DNA of 64,000 nucleotides from Paracoccus aestuarii (GTDB lineage Bacteria > Pseudomonadota > Alphaproteobacteria > Rhodobacterales > Rhodobacteraceae). The notes under the pieces are model-generated. The model was not told the DNA's origin. It made no database searches and saw only the letters and a list, made by a program, of their open reading frames with translations. The translations under genes and the position numbers were made by a program. Each line of letters begins with the position of its first letter. Positions within the stretch are counted from its first letter, which is position 1. The stretch spans positions 434,001-498,000 of the forward strand of contig NZ_CP067169.1 of assembly GCF_028553885.1 (NCBI RefSeq), in the 5' to 3' direction. Below, piece after piece: positions 1 to 8,432 of this stretch.

Positions 1-55
1 AGGCGGCAAGCTGGTCGCGATGCTCGATCGGGCCACCGCCCTGCTGGGGAATTGA
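1..55 (+). CDS. 3' end of an unidentified gene (partial)
   Basis: Only the last 17 codons and a TGA stop are inside the window, in the frame starting at base 2. The visible tail (LVAMLDRATALLG then Asn) looks like an Ala/Leu-rich terminal helix. That is too little to name a family. It converges on the membrane-protein gene ending at base 130, with about 75 bp between them. It could be a chance open frame, but the codons are GC3-rich like real genes here. Confidence 0.45.
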   Translation, partial: GGKLVAMLDRATALLGN

Positions 56-129
56 CATGGGATCGGGGGCCTTTCGGTGATCTTCGGTCGGCCACAGGTG
101 GCAATGCCGCGCGGCCAAGTCAAGCCGCC

Positions 130-651
130 TCAGCCGCGCCTCAGCCAAACGGTGCGCATCGCCCCGTCCCCATCGGCCACCGCCGAGAGCGCGGCCGAGA
201 CGCGGCCCAGCTCCAGACCGGGCAGGGCCGTGAAGGCGTCGGCCAGCCCCGCCGCGCCCGCGGCATCGACGGGGACCAGCAAAGCCTCGCCGGAAACGCT
301 GCGCAGCCGCCAATGGGCACGGCCCTGGACCCGCATCAGCCGGATCTCGGCCAGGTCGCGCAGGGGCAGTTCGGCGCCCGGGGCATGGGCGCCGTAATAG
401 CGGATGGCGCCCTCGACGATCTCGACCAGGCCTTCGGCGGCGACGGTGCGGCGGAAGGGCAGGCGCCGCCAGGCCCCCACGGCCAGGACCGCGCCGCCCA
501 AGGCCAGCACGCCGCCCAGCACGGCCAGGATCCAGCCGCCGCGCATGGACAGCCACAGACCGGCCAGCAGCACACCGCCGAAGGACAGCAGTTCCGCATG
601 CACGCCCAGCCAGCGCCGGATCTCGGGGCGGATCAGCGGGGGGCGGCTCAT
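130..651 (-). CDS. Small inner-membrane protein of unknown function
   Basis: The product is 173 residues. I chose the ATG at 651 (MSRPPLIRPEIRRW) because it follows the moaE stop by 13 bp; the frame is open further upstream but that would overlap moaE. Two hydrophobic segments, at about residues 20-37 and 39-60, are separated by a short RGG turn. A charged soluble domain of about 110 residues follows, with no catalytic motif I recognise. It is last in the pgsA-moaD-moaE string and so probably co-transcribed. Function unknown; a two-helix membrane anchor with a cytoplasmic domain is the most that can be said. Confidence 0.75.
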   Translation of the reverse strand: MSRPPLIRPEIRRWLGVHAELLSFGGVLLAGLWLSMRGGWILAVLGGVLALGGAVLAVGAWRRLPFRRTVAAEGLVEIVEGAIRYYGAHAPGAELPLRDLAEIRLMRVQGRAHWRLRSVSGEALLVPVDAAGAAGLADAFTALPGLELGRVSAALSAVADGDGAMRTVWLRRG

Positions 652-664
652 CGGGGCGGGGCGC

Positions 665-1099
665 CTACCATCGCGACAGGGCGTCCTCGTCCTCGGGCTT
701 GGCTGCGACCCATGCGGCCTGGCCGTCACGCCCGATCTCGCGCTTCCAGAAGGGGGCGCGGGATTTCAGCCAGTCCATCAGGTAATCGGCCGCGTCGAAG
801 GCCGCGCGGCGGTGGCGGGCGGCGGTGGCGACCATCATGATCGGCTGGCCGACCTCGATCCGGCCGTGGCGATGCAGGATCATCCAGTCGACCAGCCGGA
901 ACCGCGCCGCGGCGGTCATGCCGTGATCGGTCATCGCCCGTTCGGTCATGCCGGGGTAATGCTCGATCTCCAGCGCGGCCATCCGGCCGGTATCGTCGCG
1001 CACCAGCCCGGTGAAGGTCACGACCGCCCCCGCGCCCGCGCCGAAGCCCGCCAGCTGATGGGCGGGGTCGAAGGGCAGGTCGGTCAGCCGCGCCGCCAT
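665..1099 (-). CDS. moaE: Molybdopterin synthase catalytic (large) subunit MoaE
   Basis: 144 residues, the usual MoaE length. MoaE works with MoaD to put two sulfurs into precursor Z (cyclic pyranopterin monophosphate), giving molybdopterin in the cytoplasm. Family features visible are the VVTFTGLVR segment, the EHYPGMTE segment, HRHGRIEVG, and the lysine-rich active-site end APFWKREIG near the C-terminus. The start is the ATG at 1099, which shares one base with the moaD stop (TGATG), so the two subunits are translationally coupled. A longer open frame upstream only overlaps moaD and is not used. Confidence 0.95.
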   Translation of the reverse strand: MAARLTDLPFDPAHQLAGFGAGAGAVVTFTGLVRDDTGRMAALEIEHYPGMTERAMTDHGMTAAARFRLVDWMILHRHGRIEVGQPIMMVATAARHRRAAFDAADYLMDWLKSRAPFWKREIGRDGQAAWVAAKPEDEDALSRW

Positions 1100-1350
1100 C
1101 AGCCGCCCGTCATCGGCGGAAAGAACGCGACCTCGCGCGCATCGCCCAAGGGGGCGTCCAGATCCGCCAGGACCTGGTCCAGCGCGCAGCGCAGCGCGGC
1201 GATGTCGTCGAAGGCCGCCGCATGCCCGTCCGACCGGGCGGCCAGTTCCGCGATCAGCGCGCGTGGGGTGGCGGCGTCGCTGTCGACCGTCTCGCGCGGC
1301 AGGCCGATGCGTTCGCGCAGCCATGCGAAATAGAGGATCTCACGCGTCAC
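1099..1350 (-). CDS. moaD: Molybdopterin synthase sulfur-carrier (small) subunit MoaD
   Basis: 83 residues, ubiquitin-fold sulfur carrier. It opens with the typical ILYFAWLRERIG strand-turn-helix and ends in the di-glycine tail (PPMTGG) that is thiocarboxylated and inserted into the MoaE active site. Translation starts at a GTG (1350). Its start overlaps the end of pgsA by 11 bp and its stop overlaps moaE by one base, so pgsA, moaD and moaE form one tightly packed transcript. The function is secure from the GG tail and the neighbouring moaE. Confidence 0.94.
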   Translation of the reverse strand: MTREILYFAWLRERIGLPRETVDSDAATPRALIAELAARSDGHAAAFDDIAALRCALDQVLADLDAPLGDAREVAFFPPMTGG

Positions 1351-1972
1351 GGCGGTTGTCCCTCAGATGCGGCATGGCCTTGACGAAGTAGTCCCAGCCC
1401 GTCCAGGCCGTCAGCACCGCCGCCGCCCAGATCAGCACCAGCCCCGCATAGGTGGCCCAGGCCGCCAGGCTGCCCGACCAGATCAGCCCGGCCTCGCCCA
1501 CCCGGGGCGGGCGGCCATGTTCCACGAAGGCCAGGCCCGTGGACAGGAACAGCACCGATATCGCGACCATCTGCAGCGTGGTCTTCCACTTGGCCATCCG
1601 CGTGACCGCCAGCAGCCGCGCCTTGTCGCCCAGGAATTCGCGCAGGCCCGACACGAAGACCTCGCGGAACAGGATGACCGTGACGGGCAGGATCAGCCAG
1701 GGGTTCATCCCCGAATAGCCGGTGATGACGACCAGCGCGATGACCACCATCGCCTTGTCCGCGATCGGGTCCATCGCCGCGCCGAAGCGGCTTTCCTGTT
1801 TCCAGGCCCGCGCCAGATAGCCGTCGAACCAGTCGGTCACCGCCGCCAGCAGAAACAGCGTCAGCGCCGCCCAATCGGCCCAAGGCCGCTGGAAATAGAG
1901 AAACATCAGCGGGACCCCGGGGGCCGCCAGCAGACGCAGAAGGGTCAGGATATTGGGCAGGGTCCAGCGCAT
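1340..1972 (-). CDS. pgsA: CDP-diacylglycerol-glycerol-3-phosphate 3-phosphatidyltransferase
   Basis: 210 residues. It makes phosphatidylglycerophosphate from CDP-diacylglycerol and glycerol-3-phosphate, the committed step to phosphatidylglycerol and cardiolipin, in the inner membrane. The CDP-alcohol phosphotransferase signature (DG-x2-AR-x8-G-x3-D-x3-D) is visible as DGYLARAWKQESRFGAAMD followed by PIADK, with WTLPNILTLLRL at the N-terminus and about five or six membrane segments. The ATG at 1972 starts the protein. It lies downstream of valS, separated by a terminator, and overlaps moaD. Confidence 0.96.
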   Translation of the reverse strand: MRWTLPNILTLLRLLAAPGVPLMFLYFQRPWADWAALTLFLLAAVTDWFDGYLARAWKQESRFGAAMDPIADKAMVVIALVVITGYSGMNPWLILPVTVILFREVFVSGLREFLGDKARLLAVTRMAKWKTTLQMVAISVLFLSTGLAFVEHGRPPRVGEAGLIWSGSLAAWATYAGLVLIWAAAVLTAWTGWDYFVKAMPHLRDNRRDA

Positions 1973-2041
1973 GGCCGCACGCTAGTGCCAAGCGCCGCGC
2001 TTGGAAAGAGGCAAGGCGCGGCCCGCCCCGTCCCTGCGGCG

Positions 2042-2067
2042 AAAACCCCCGCCCCTGCGGGCGGGGG
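2042..2067 (-). terminator. Intrinsic terminator after valS
   Basis: A perfect 9-bp G/C stem (2046-2054 with 2059-2067, loop CTGC) followed on the minus strand by TTTT (2042-2045). It sits just past the valS stop at 2074 and ahead of pgsA, so pgsA probably has its own promoter in the short gap 1973-2041 or depends on read-through. Confidence 0.85.
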
Positions 2068-2073
2068 AGCGCA

Positions 2074-5000
2074 TCACATCGCCGCCAGCTGGGCCAGCGC
2101 GGCCTCCAGCCGGGCGATGTCGTCGTCCAGCGCCGCCAGCTTGGCCTGGGTCTCCTCGATGACCTCGGCTTCGGCATTCTCGACGAATTTGGGGTTGGAA
2201 AGGCGCTTGCGCAGCCCCTCGGCATCCTTGACGGTCTTGCCCCGCGCCTTCTCCAGGCGCGCGGTCTCGGCCGCCGCGTCGATCACGTCGCCGATGGGCA
2301 GGGCGAAGGACGCCCCCTGCACCGACACGGCGATCATCCCCTTGCCCGCCGTGCCGTCCGCGGGCGCGTTGACACGCGCCAGACGCTCGATCAGCGGGCC
2401 GTTGGCGGCCAGCGCCGCGCGGGCGGCAGCGTCCGCCTCGGTCACGATCAGGTCCAGCTTGGCCCCCGCCGGAACGCCCATCTGCGCGCGGGCCGAGCGC
2501 ACCGCCTCGATCAGCGCGATGACCCAGTTCATCTGGCGGTCCGCATCGGCGTCGATCAGATCGGCGCCCAGTTCCGGCCAGTCGCCATGGACCAGCATGC
2601 GATCGCGGTCCGCGGTCAGGGACCACAGCTCCTCGGTCACGAAGGGCATGATCGGGTGCAGCATGGCAAAGCACTGGTCCAGCACCCAGCCCATCGTGGC
2701 CCGGGTCTCATCCGCATGTTCGCCGTCGAACAGGGGCTTTGCGAATTCCACATACCAGTCGCAGACCTTGCCCCAGACAAAGGCATAGAGCCCGCCCGCC
2801 GCGTCGTTGAACCGATACCCGGCCAGCGCCTCGTCAGTCGCCATCAGGATGCGTGCCGTCTCTCCGATGATCCAGCGGTTGACGGTATGGGCTGGCTGGG
2901 GCCGCGCGCCGCCGCCGCGCACGCCGTAAATCTCGGCAAAGCGGGTGGCGTTCCAGATCTTGGTGACGAAGTTGCGGTTCACCTCGACATGCTTCGGCCC
3001 CAGCTTGGGGTCGCGCCCCATCGCCGCCATGCTGGTCAGCGTGAATCGCAGCGCATCCGCGCCATAGGCGTCCACCAGCGTCAGCGGGTCGATGACATTG
3101 CCCTTGGACTTGGACATCTTGGCGCCCTTCTCGTCGCGCACCAGTCCGTGGACATAGACGGTCTTGAAGGGCACGTCGCCTACGACCTCCAGCTGCATCA
3201 TCATCATTCGGGCCACCCAGAAGAAGATGATGTCGAAGCCCGTGACCAGCACGTCGGTCGGGAAATACTTCTTCAGTTCCTCGGTCGGCTCGGGCCAGCC
3301 GAGCGTTCCGATCGGCCACAGGCCCGAGCTGAACCAGGTGTCGAGGACGTCGGGGTCGCGAAATACTGGAATGCTCTCAAGTCCCCTGTCGTTAATCTGT
3401 AATAGTGCATCAGTGCCGAATGCCTCTTTTGCTTCGGCCATCGCAGCATTGCCGGTTTCAAACTCAGTTACGCTTTGCCCATAATAGCTTTCAGCGAGCT
3501 TTAAAGCTTCGTCTTTGGAAGGCGCGCAGAACATCTTTCGGTCGGCGACCGCATAAGAGACTCCAACAAGCTTTGACGATTGATCCTTCTTGAGCGCCGG
3601 CCCATACCAGACCGGGATCTGGTGGCCCCACCAGAGCTGGCGGCTGATGGTCCAGGGCTCGATATTCTCCAGCCAGTTGTAATAGACCTTGCGGTGCTGA
3701 TCGGGCAGGATCCGGGTCCGGCCCGAGCGCACGGCCTCCAGCGCGGGCTCGACGATGCGCTTGGTGTCGACGAACCACTGGTCGGTCAGCATCGGCTCGA
3801 TCACCACGCCGGAGCGGTCGCCGAAGGGCTGCATGATGGGCTTGGCCTCGACGACCGGGCGGCGCTCCATGTGCTCGGCGCCGGTTTCGGGCTCGATCTC
3901 CTTGTGCAGATAGGTGACGGCCAGGCCCTCGGACGTGACCTGCTCGATCACGCGCTTGCGGGCCTCCAGCCGGTCCAGGCCGCGCAGATCCTCGGGGACC
4001 AGGTTCACGGCGGAGACGTCGCCCACATCCTCGCCCTGGGCGGCGCGGGTCGCGATGGCGGCGCTGTCGGCATAGGACAGCCCGTCGGCGCGCATCTGCG
4101 CCTTGCCGTCCATCAGCGTATAGAGCGGGATGTTGTTGCGCATCGCCACGCCATAGTCGTTGAAATCATGCGCGCCGGTGATCTTGACCGCGCCCGAGCC
4201 GAAATCGGGGTCCGGGTATTCGTCGGTGATGATCGGGATCAGGCGGCGGTGTTCCTTGGGGCCGACCGGGATCTCGACCAGCTTGCCGACGATGGGGGCA
4301 TAGCGTTCGTCGGACGGATGCACGGCCACCGCGCCGTCGCCCAGCATGGTCTCGGGGCGGGTCGTGGCGATGGAAATATAGTCGCGCGTCTCGCGCAGGG
4401 TCACGCGGCCGTCTTCGTCGCGTTCGACATATTCATAGGTCTCGCCGCCGGCCAGCGGATACTTGAAATGCCACATATGGCCGGGAACCTCGCGGTTCTC
4501 GACCTCCAGATCGCTGATCGCGGTCTCGAAATGCGGGTCCCAGTTCACCAGCCGCTTGCCGCGATAGATGATGCCCTTGTCATAGAGATCCACGAAGACC
4601 CGGATCACCGCGTCGTGGAAATTGCCCTCCTCGCCCGCAGGCGCGCCGGGGGCGCCGGACATGGTGAAGGCGTTGCGCGACCAGTCCGCGCTGGCGCCGA
4701 GGCGCTTCAGCTGGTTGATGATCGTGTCGCCGGATTCCCGCTTCCAGTCCCAGATCTTGGCGGTGAAGGCCTCTCGCCCGATCTCGCGCCGGCCCGGCTC
4801 TCCGCGCGCGGCCATCTGGCGTTCCACGACCATCTGGGTGGCGATGCCCGCATGATCCTGACCCGGCTGCCACAGCGTGTCGAAGCCGCGCATCCGGTGC
4901 CAGCGGACCAGGATGTCCTGCAGCGTGTTGTTCAGCGCGTGGCCGATATGCAGGCTGCCGGTGACGTTGGGGGGCGGGATCATCACGGTGAAGGTTTCCG

Positions 5001-5103
5001 CCCGCCGGGCATTGGCCCCGGCGGCGAAGGCGTTCGTCCGTTCCCATTCGGCGCTGATCCGGGCCTCGGCGGCCTGTGCGTCAAAGCTCTTGTCCATCGT
5101 CAT
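2074..5103 (-). CDS. valS: Valyl-tRNA synthetase
   Basis: 1009 residues, class I synthetase that charges tRNA-Val in the cytoplasm. HIGH is at residues 52-55 ([11 protein letters not shown]) and KMSKS at about 661-665 ([11 protein letters not shown]). The CP1 editing domain lies between them, and a C-terminal coiled-coil arm rich in Glu/Lys/Ala is at about 935-1009. The ATG at 5103 is used; a second ATG two codons on is an alternative. Unusual: codons from about 3590 down to 3361 (residues ~504-581, between [10 protein letters not shown] and DVLDTWFSS) are only about 48% G+C, with AT-rich codons (AAA, CTT, GAT, TCA) quite unlike the rest of the gene. The frame stays open across it, so the protein is intact. 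Confidence 0.96.
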   Translation of the reverse strand: MTMDKSFDAQAAEARISAEWERTNAFAAGANARRAETFTVMIPPPNVTGSLHIGHALNNTLQDILVRWHRMRGFDTLWQPGQDHAGIATQMVVERQMAARGEPGRREIGREAFTAKIWDWKRESGDTIINQLKRLGASADWSRNAFTMSGAPGAPAGEEGNFHDAVIRVFVDLYDKGIIYRGKRLVNWDPHFETAISDLEVENREVPGHMWHFKYPLAGGETYEYVERDEDGRVTLRETRDYISIATTRPETMLGDGAVAVHPSDERYAPIVGKLVEIPVGPKEHRRLIPIITDEYPDPDFGSGAVKITGAHDFNDYGVAMRNNIPLYTLMDGKAQMRADGLSYADSAAIATRAAQGEDVGDVSAVNLVPEDLRGLDRLEARKRVIEQVTSEGLAVTYLHKEIEPETGAEHMERRPVVEAKPIMQPFGDRSGVVIEPMLTDQWFVDTKRIVEPALEAVRSGRTRILPDQHRKVYYNWLENIEPWTISRQLWWGHQIPVWYGPALKKDQSSKLVGVSYAVADRKMFCAPSKDEALKLAESYYGQSVTEFETGNAAMAEAKEAFGTDALLQINDRGLESIPVFRDPDVLDTWFSSGLWPIGTLGWPEPTEELKKYFPTDVLVTGFDIIFFWVARMMMMQLEVVGDVPFKTVYVHGLVRDEKGAKMSKSKGNVIDPLTLVDAYGADALRFTLTSMAAMGRDPKLGPKHVEVNRNFVTKIWNATRFAEIYGVRGGGARPQPAHTVNRWIIGETARILMATDEALAGYRFNDAAGGLYAFVWGKVCDWYVEFAKPLFDGEHADETRATMGWVLDQCFAMLHPIMPFVTEELWSLTADRDRMLVHGDWPELGADLIDADADRQMNWVIALIEAVRSARAQMGVPAGAKLDLIVTEADAAARAALAANGPLIERLARVNAPADGTAGKGMIAVSVQGASFALPIGDVIDAAAETARLEKARGKTVKDAEGLRKRLSNPKFVENAEAEVIEETQAKLAALDDDIARLEAALAQLAAM

Positions 5104-5161
5104 CGCGTCACCCCATCTGTTGCGACGGGATTAGCGAATGCAGGGCGAAAGGCCAAGCCCG

Positions 5162-5512
5162 TCAGGACAGGTCCAGAATCGGCGCGAAGCCGCCCCAGAA
5201 CATGCGCGCGCCGTCAAAGGGCATCTCGCCCATCTCGGGGTGGTCCTCGGCCATCATCGCGGTCCAGGCCGCGTCGGCGGTGGCGCGGTCGGGCCATTCG
5301 ATCCAGGAAAAGACGGGCACCTCGCCCTCCTGCGCCTCGGTCGCGCGATAGAAGTCGGTGCGGGTGCCGTGGGGGACATCCTCGCCCCAGCCCTCGACCA
5401 TGCGCAGCGCGCCGTGGCGCTTGAACATGGGCCAGGACGCCTTGGCATGGGCGATATAGGCGTCGCGCCGGTCGGCGGGCACGGCGGCGACGAAGCCGGA
5501 ATAATAGGTCAT
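5162..5512 (-). CDS. DUF1428 family protein
   Basis: 116 residues, matching the small alpha+beta ferredoxin-like DUF1428 family (MTYYSGFVAAVP at the start, FSWIEWPDRATADAAW and FDGARMFWGGF near the end). Biochemical function is unknown; the fold resembles dimeric antibiotic-monooxygenase-like proteins. The ATG at 5512 is preceded by a strong AGGAGG ribosome site, which rules out the longer open frame to 5563. It stands alone between valS and an Lrp-type regulator on the same strand. Confidence 0.9.
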   Translation of the reverse strand: MTYYSGFVAAVPADRRDAYIAHAKASWPMFKRHGALRMVEGWGEDVPHGTRTDFYRATEAQEGEVPVFSWIEWPDRATADAAWTAMMAEDHPEMGEMPFDGARMFWGGFAPILDLS

Positions 5513-5569
5513 GGCGATCCTCCTTCTGCGACGGACTGTCTGCCCGTCGCGGATTCGGATCAAGCCCGA

Positions 5570-6112
5570 TCAGACCGCCCGGTCCAGTTTCGTCGACAGG
5601 TGGATCAGGCTTTCCGAGGACCGCACGCCCTCGATGCCGCCAATGCGGTCCAGCGTGTCGTCCAGGTCGCTGGTGGAATCCGCGGCCAGCTGGATCAGCA
5701 GGTCCACCCGGCCGCTGGTCGTGTGGACGCGTTCGACCTGGGGGATGACCTTCAGCCGCGTCAGCACGGCGGGCTGGGCGCGCGGCTCGATGACCAACAG
5801 GACGGTGGCGCGGATGCGCGCGGTGCGGGCGGCCTCGCCCAGGCGCAGGGTGTATCCGGCGATCGCGCCCGAGGTTTCCAGCCGCTCCAACCGCGCCTGC
5901 ACGGTCGAACGGGCGACGCGCAGCCGGCGGGCCAGGACCGCCACCGACATGCGCGCATCGCCCGACAGCTGCGCCAGGATGGAACGGTCCAGATCGTCCA
6001 AGGGGTGCCCGCCTGAGGATTTCGTCAAAATGACATCATTCCCGGCATAATAACCGGCATCACGCGCGATTCTACCCTTTTCATCGGTGAAATCGGAACC
6101 CAAAAGCGCCAT
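5570..6112 (-). CDS. Lrp/AsnC family transcriptional regulator
   Basis: Up to 180 residues. A winged helix-turn-helix begins at LDDLDRSILAQL and contains the recognition segment LRVARSTVQARL. A C-terminal RAM (ligand-binding) ferredoxin-like domain ends in SLIHLSTKLDRAV. The ATG at 6112 gives about 36 residues before the helix-turn-helix, longer than usual. A TTG at 6028 (LTKSSGGHPLDDLDRSI) gives a standard ~152-residue protein and would leave 6029-6163 as a proper divergent promoter region, so the start is uncertain. It is transcribed away from the fold-III decarboxylase gene and is a good candidate to regulate it in response to an amino acid. Confidence 0.88.
   Translation of the reverse strand: MALLGSDFTDEKGRIARDAGYYAGNDVILTKSSGGHPLDDLDRSILAQLSGDARMSVAVLARRLRVARSTVQARLERLETSGAIAGYTLRLGEAARTARIRATVLLVIEPRAQPAVLTRLKVIPQVERVHTTSGRVDLLIQLAADSTSDLDDTLDRIGGIEGVRSSESLIHLSTKLDRAV
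6042..6060. promoter_or_regulatory. Candidate operator: CCGGCAT direct repeat between divergent genes
   Basis: Two exact copies of CCGGCAT (6042-6048 and 6054-6060) repeat with a 12-bp period around AATAA. They lie in an AT-rich island between the Lrp-type regulator and the decarboxylase. If the regulator starts at the TTG at 6028, both copies are intergenic. The regulatory role is inferred from position only. Confidence 0.35.
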
Positions 6113-6163
6113 CTTGGTTGGGCCTGCCTGGCCCCCGCATCAGCCCTGACGAAAGGAACATCG

Positions 6164-7318
6164 ATGGGACAGCACAAGACCGTCTGGGACAATCCGGCCG
6201 AGGTCATCCGACATCTGGCCCCGGAACATCCGGTCATGGTCTTTGCGCCGACGGTGCTGCAGGACCGCGCCCGTCAGTTCATCGCGGGCTTTCCGGGCCT
6301 TGTCACCTATGCCGTGAAATCCAACCCCGAGGAGGTGGTGATCCAGAACCTGGTCGCCGCCGGGATCGAGGGTTTCGACGTGGCATCCCCTTTCGAGATC
6401 GACCTGATCGGCCGCATGGCGCCCCATGCCGCGCGCCATTACCACAACCCGGTCCGCGCGCGGTCCGAAATCGCCCATGCCGTCGCCCAGAAGATCCGCG
6501 CCTGGTCCGTGGACAGCCGGTCCGAGCTGGAGAAGCTGTTCGATCAGGTGCCGACCGAGGTGGACGGGCAGGGGGTCGAGATCTCGCCCCGCTTCAAGCT
6601 GCCGGTGCTGGGCGCGGCCTATGATTTCGGGTCGAAATTCGGCGCGACGCCCGAACTGGCGGCCGAGCTGTTGGCCGAGGTCGCGCGGCGCGGCTATGTG
6701 CCCTCGCTGACCTTCCATCCGGGCACGCAATGCACCGACCCGATCGCATGGGAAAGCTATATCCGCGTGTCCAAGGACATCTGCGACATGGCGGGCGTGC
6801 CTGCGGTGCGTCTGAACGTGGGCGGGGGGTTCCCCTCGCATCGCGTGGTGGGGGTCGAACCCGACCTGGCCTCGATCTTTCAGGAGATCGGCGACACCGT
6901 GACCGAGATGTTCGGCGACGACGCCCCCGCCCTGGTCTGCGAGCCGGGCCGCGGGCTGGTGGCCGATGCCTATGCGCTGATCACCCGCGTCAAGGGCGTG
7001 CGCGACGGCGGACATGTGTTCCTGAATGACGGGGTCTATGGCGGTCTGGCCGAGCTGCCGATCATCGGCAATATCGACCGGGTCGAGGTGCTGGACCCCG
7101 AGGGCCGCCCGCGCGGCGGCGATCTGGGCGGGCGCGTGATCTTCGGCCCGACTTGCGATTCGGTGGACCGCCTGCCGGGCGAGATGTCGCTGCCCGGCGA
7201 CATCGCCGAGGGGGATTACGTCATCTTCCACGGCGCGGGCGCCTATTCCACCGTCACGAACACCCGGTTCAACGGCTTTGGCGCGATGACCCATGCCACG
7301 GTGATGAGCCTGTCCTGA
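6164..7318 (+). CDS. Fold-III PLP-dependent ornithine/lysine-type decarboxylase
   Basis: 384 residues, alanine-racemase-fold (group IV, eukaryotic ODC-like) decarboxylase. The PLP-binding lysine is K52 in the YAVKSNP motif. The glycine-rich phosphate loop is LNVGGGFPSH (~215), the phosphate/aldimine segment is CEPGRGL (~265), and the catalytic cysteine is in FGPTCDSVD (~330). These enzymes make putrescine from ornithine or cadaverine from lysine; the substrate cannot be fixed from the sequence. The ATG at 6164 follows a GAAAGGA ribosome site. A divergent Lrp-type regulator upstream suggests amino-acid-responsive control. With the agmatinase at 31304 it gives the cell two possible routes to putrescine. 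Confidence 0.92.
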   Translation: MGQHKTVWDNPAEVIRHLAPEHPVMVFAPTVLQDRARQFIAGFPGLVTYAVKSNPEEVVIQNLVAAGIEGFDVASPFEIDLIGRMAPHAARHYHNPVRARSEIAHAVAQKIRAWSVDSRSELEKLFDQVPTEVDGQGVEISPRFKLPVLGAAYDFGSKFGATPELAAELLAEVARRGYVPSLTFHPGTQCTDPIAWESYIRVSKDICDMAGVPAVRLNVGGGFPSHRVVGVEPDLASIFQEIGDTVTEMFGDDAPALVCEPGRGLVADAYALITRVKGVRDGGHVFLNDGVYGGLAELPIIGNIDRVEVLDPEGRPRGGDLGGRVIFGPTCDSVDRLPGEMSLPGDIAEGDYVIFHGAGAYSTVTNTRFNGFGAMTHATVMSLS

Positions 7319-7369
7319 CCCCGTCCGGGCGTAACCATTCGCTCATGCCCCTATGCTAGGCTTGGGGGC

Positions 7370-8425
7370 ATGATGTCGATTCGGCCGCCCACCACCCATG
7401 TCGTGCTGATGGACGGCACCTTCGCCTCGCTGGCCGATGGGCGGCGCAGCTCGATCGGGCGCATCCACCGGCTGCTGACGGGCCAGCTGGGGGCGATGCC
7501 GCCGGGGCGCATCCGCATCCATTACGGAATGGGCCAGCAATGGGCGCGCTGGCGCACCCTTCCGGACCTGATCATGGGCCGCATCCTGGAATCGCGCATC
7601 ACCGAGGCCTATGGCTGGCTGGCCAGCGGCTATCATCCCGGCGACCGGATCTTCATGATGGGCTATTCCCGGGGGGCCTTTGCGGTGCGCAGCCTTGCGG
7701 GGATGATCGGGCGGATCGGCCTGTTGCGGGCCGATGCCGCGACGGAGCGTCATATCCGCCTGGCCTGGCGATATTATTCCGAGGGCGGGACGGCCCAGGC
7801 CCTGGGCGCGTTCCGCAGGCGGCGCTGCCATGCGGCGGCGCCGATCCGCATGCTGGGCTGCTTCGACACGGTCATGGCCTTGGGGCTGCGGCTGCCGATC
7901 CTGTGGATGCTGACCGAGCCGCGTTTCCGGTTCCATGACGCGCATCTGGGCCAGGGGGTGTAACACGGGTTCCAGGCCCTGGCCCTGGACGAGACACGGG
8001 CCGTCTTTGCGCCGCTGCTCTGGGATGACGATCACAGCGCGGGGCGGGTCCAGCAGATGTGGTTCCGGGGCGCCCATCCCGATATCGGCGGGCAGTTGTC
8101 GGGGTTCGAATTCGCGCGGCCCTTGGCCAATATCCCGCTGGTCTGGATGCTGGACCGGGCCGAATCGGTGGCGCTGCCCTTGCCTGCGGATTGGCGCGAC
8201 CTGTTTCCCTGCGACCCGACCGCGCCATCCATCGGCAGCTGGCGGAACTGGGGCAAGGCCTTTCTGGCGCGCGCGCCCCGGCTGGCGGGCCGGTTCGACA
8301 GCGAGGCGCTGCATCCCACCGTGCCCCAGCCCTATCCGGGGCCGGCGCTGCTGACGGGGGGGCTGGCGCCGCATCGGGCGGCGCGGGGTCGGGCCTTCAG
8401 GCGGGCCCGGCCCGATCACGCCTGA
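7370..8425 (+). pseudogene. DUF2235 alpha/beta-hydrolase-like gene interrupted by an in-frame stop
   Basis: Reading from the ATG at 7370 (another ATG follows directly), the frame is a DUF2235 protein: VVLMDGTFASL at the start, a nucleophile elbow GYSRGAFAVRSLAGM at ~105, then HLGQGV. A TAA codon at 7961-7963 follows. The same frame continues without shift as HGFQALALDETRAVFAPLLW and RGAHPDIGGQLSGFEFARPL, both conserved DUF2235 motifs, to a TGA at 8425. The complete product would be about 351 residues. So a single nonsense change splits the gene after residue 197. The first half keeps the GxSxG serine but loses the conserved C-terminal half, so it is probably non-functional unless the stop is read through or is a sequence error. 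Confidence 0.85.
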
Positions 8426-8431
8426 TCGGGC
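8410..8431. terminator. Hairpin between convergent genes
   Basis: A perfect 9-bp stem (8410-8418 with 8423-8431, loop CGCC) spans the stop codon of the DUF2235 gene and ends two bases before the metF stop. There is no T-tract, so it may stabilise 3' ends or terminate weakly in either direction. Confidence 0.4.
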
Positions 8432-8432
8432 G

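Noticed and set aside
3580..5424. A 614-codon plus-strand open frame opposite valS
   Set aside because: Antisense shadow of valS; composition is typical of reversed GC-rich codons and no motif is recognisable.
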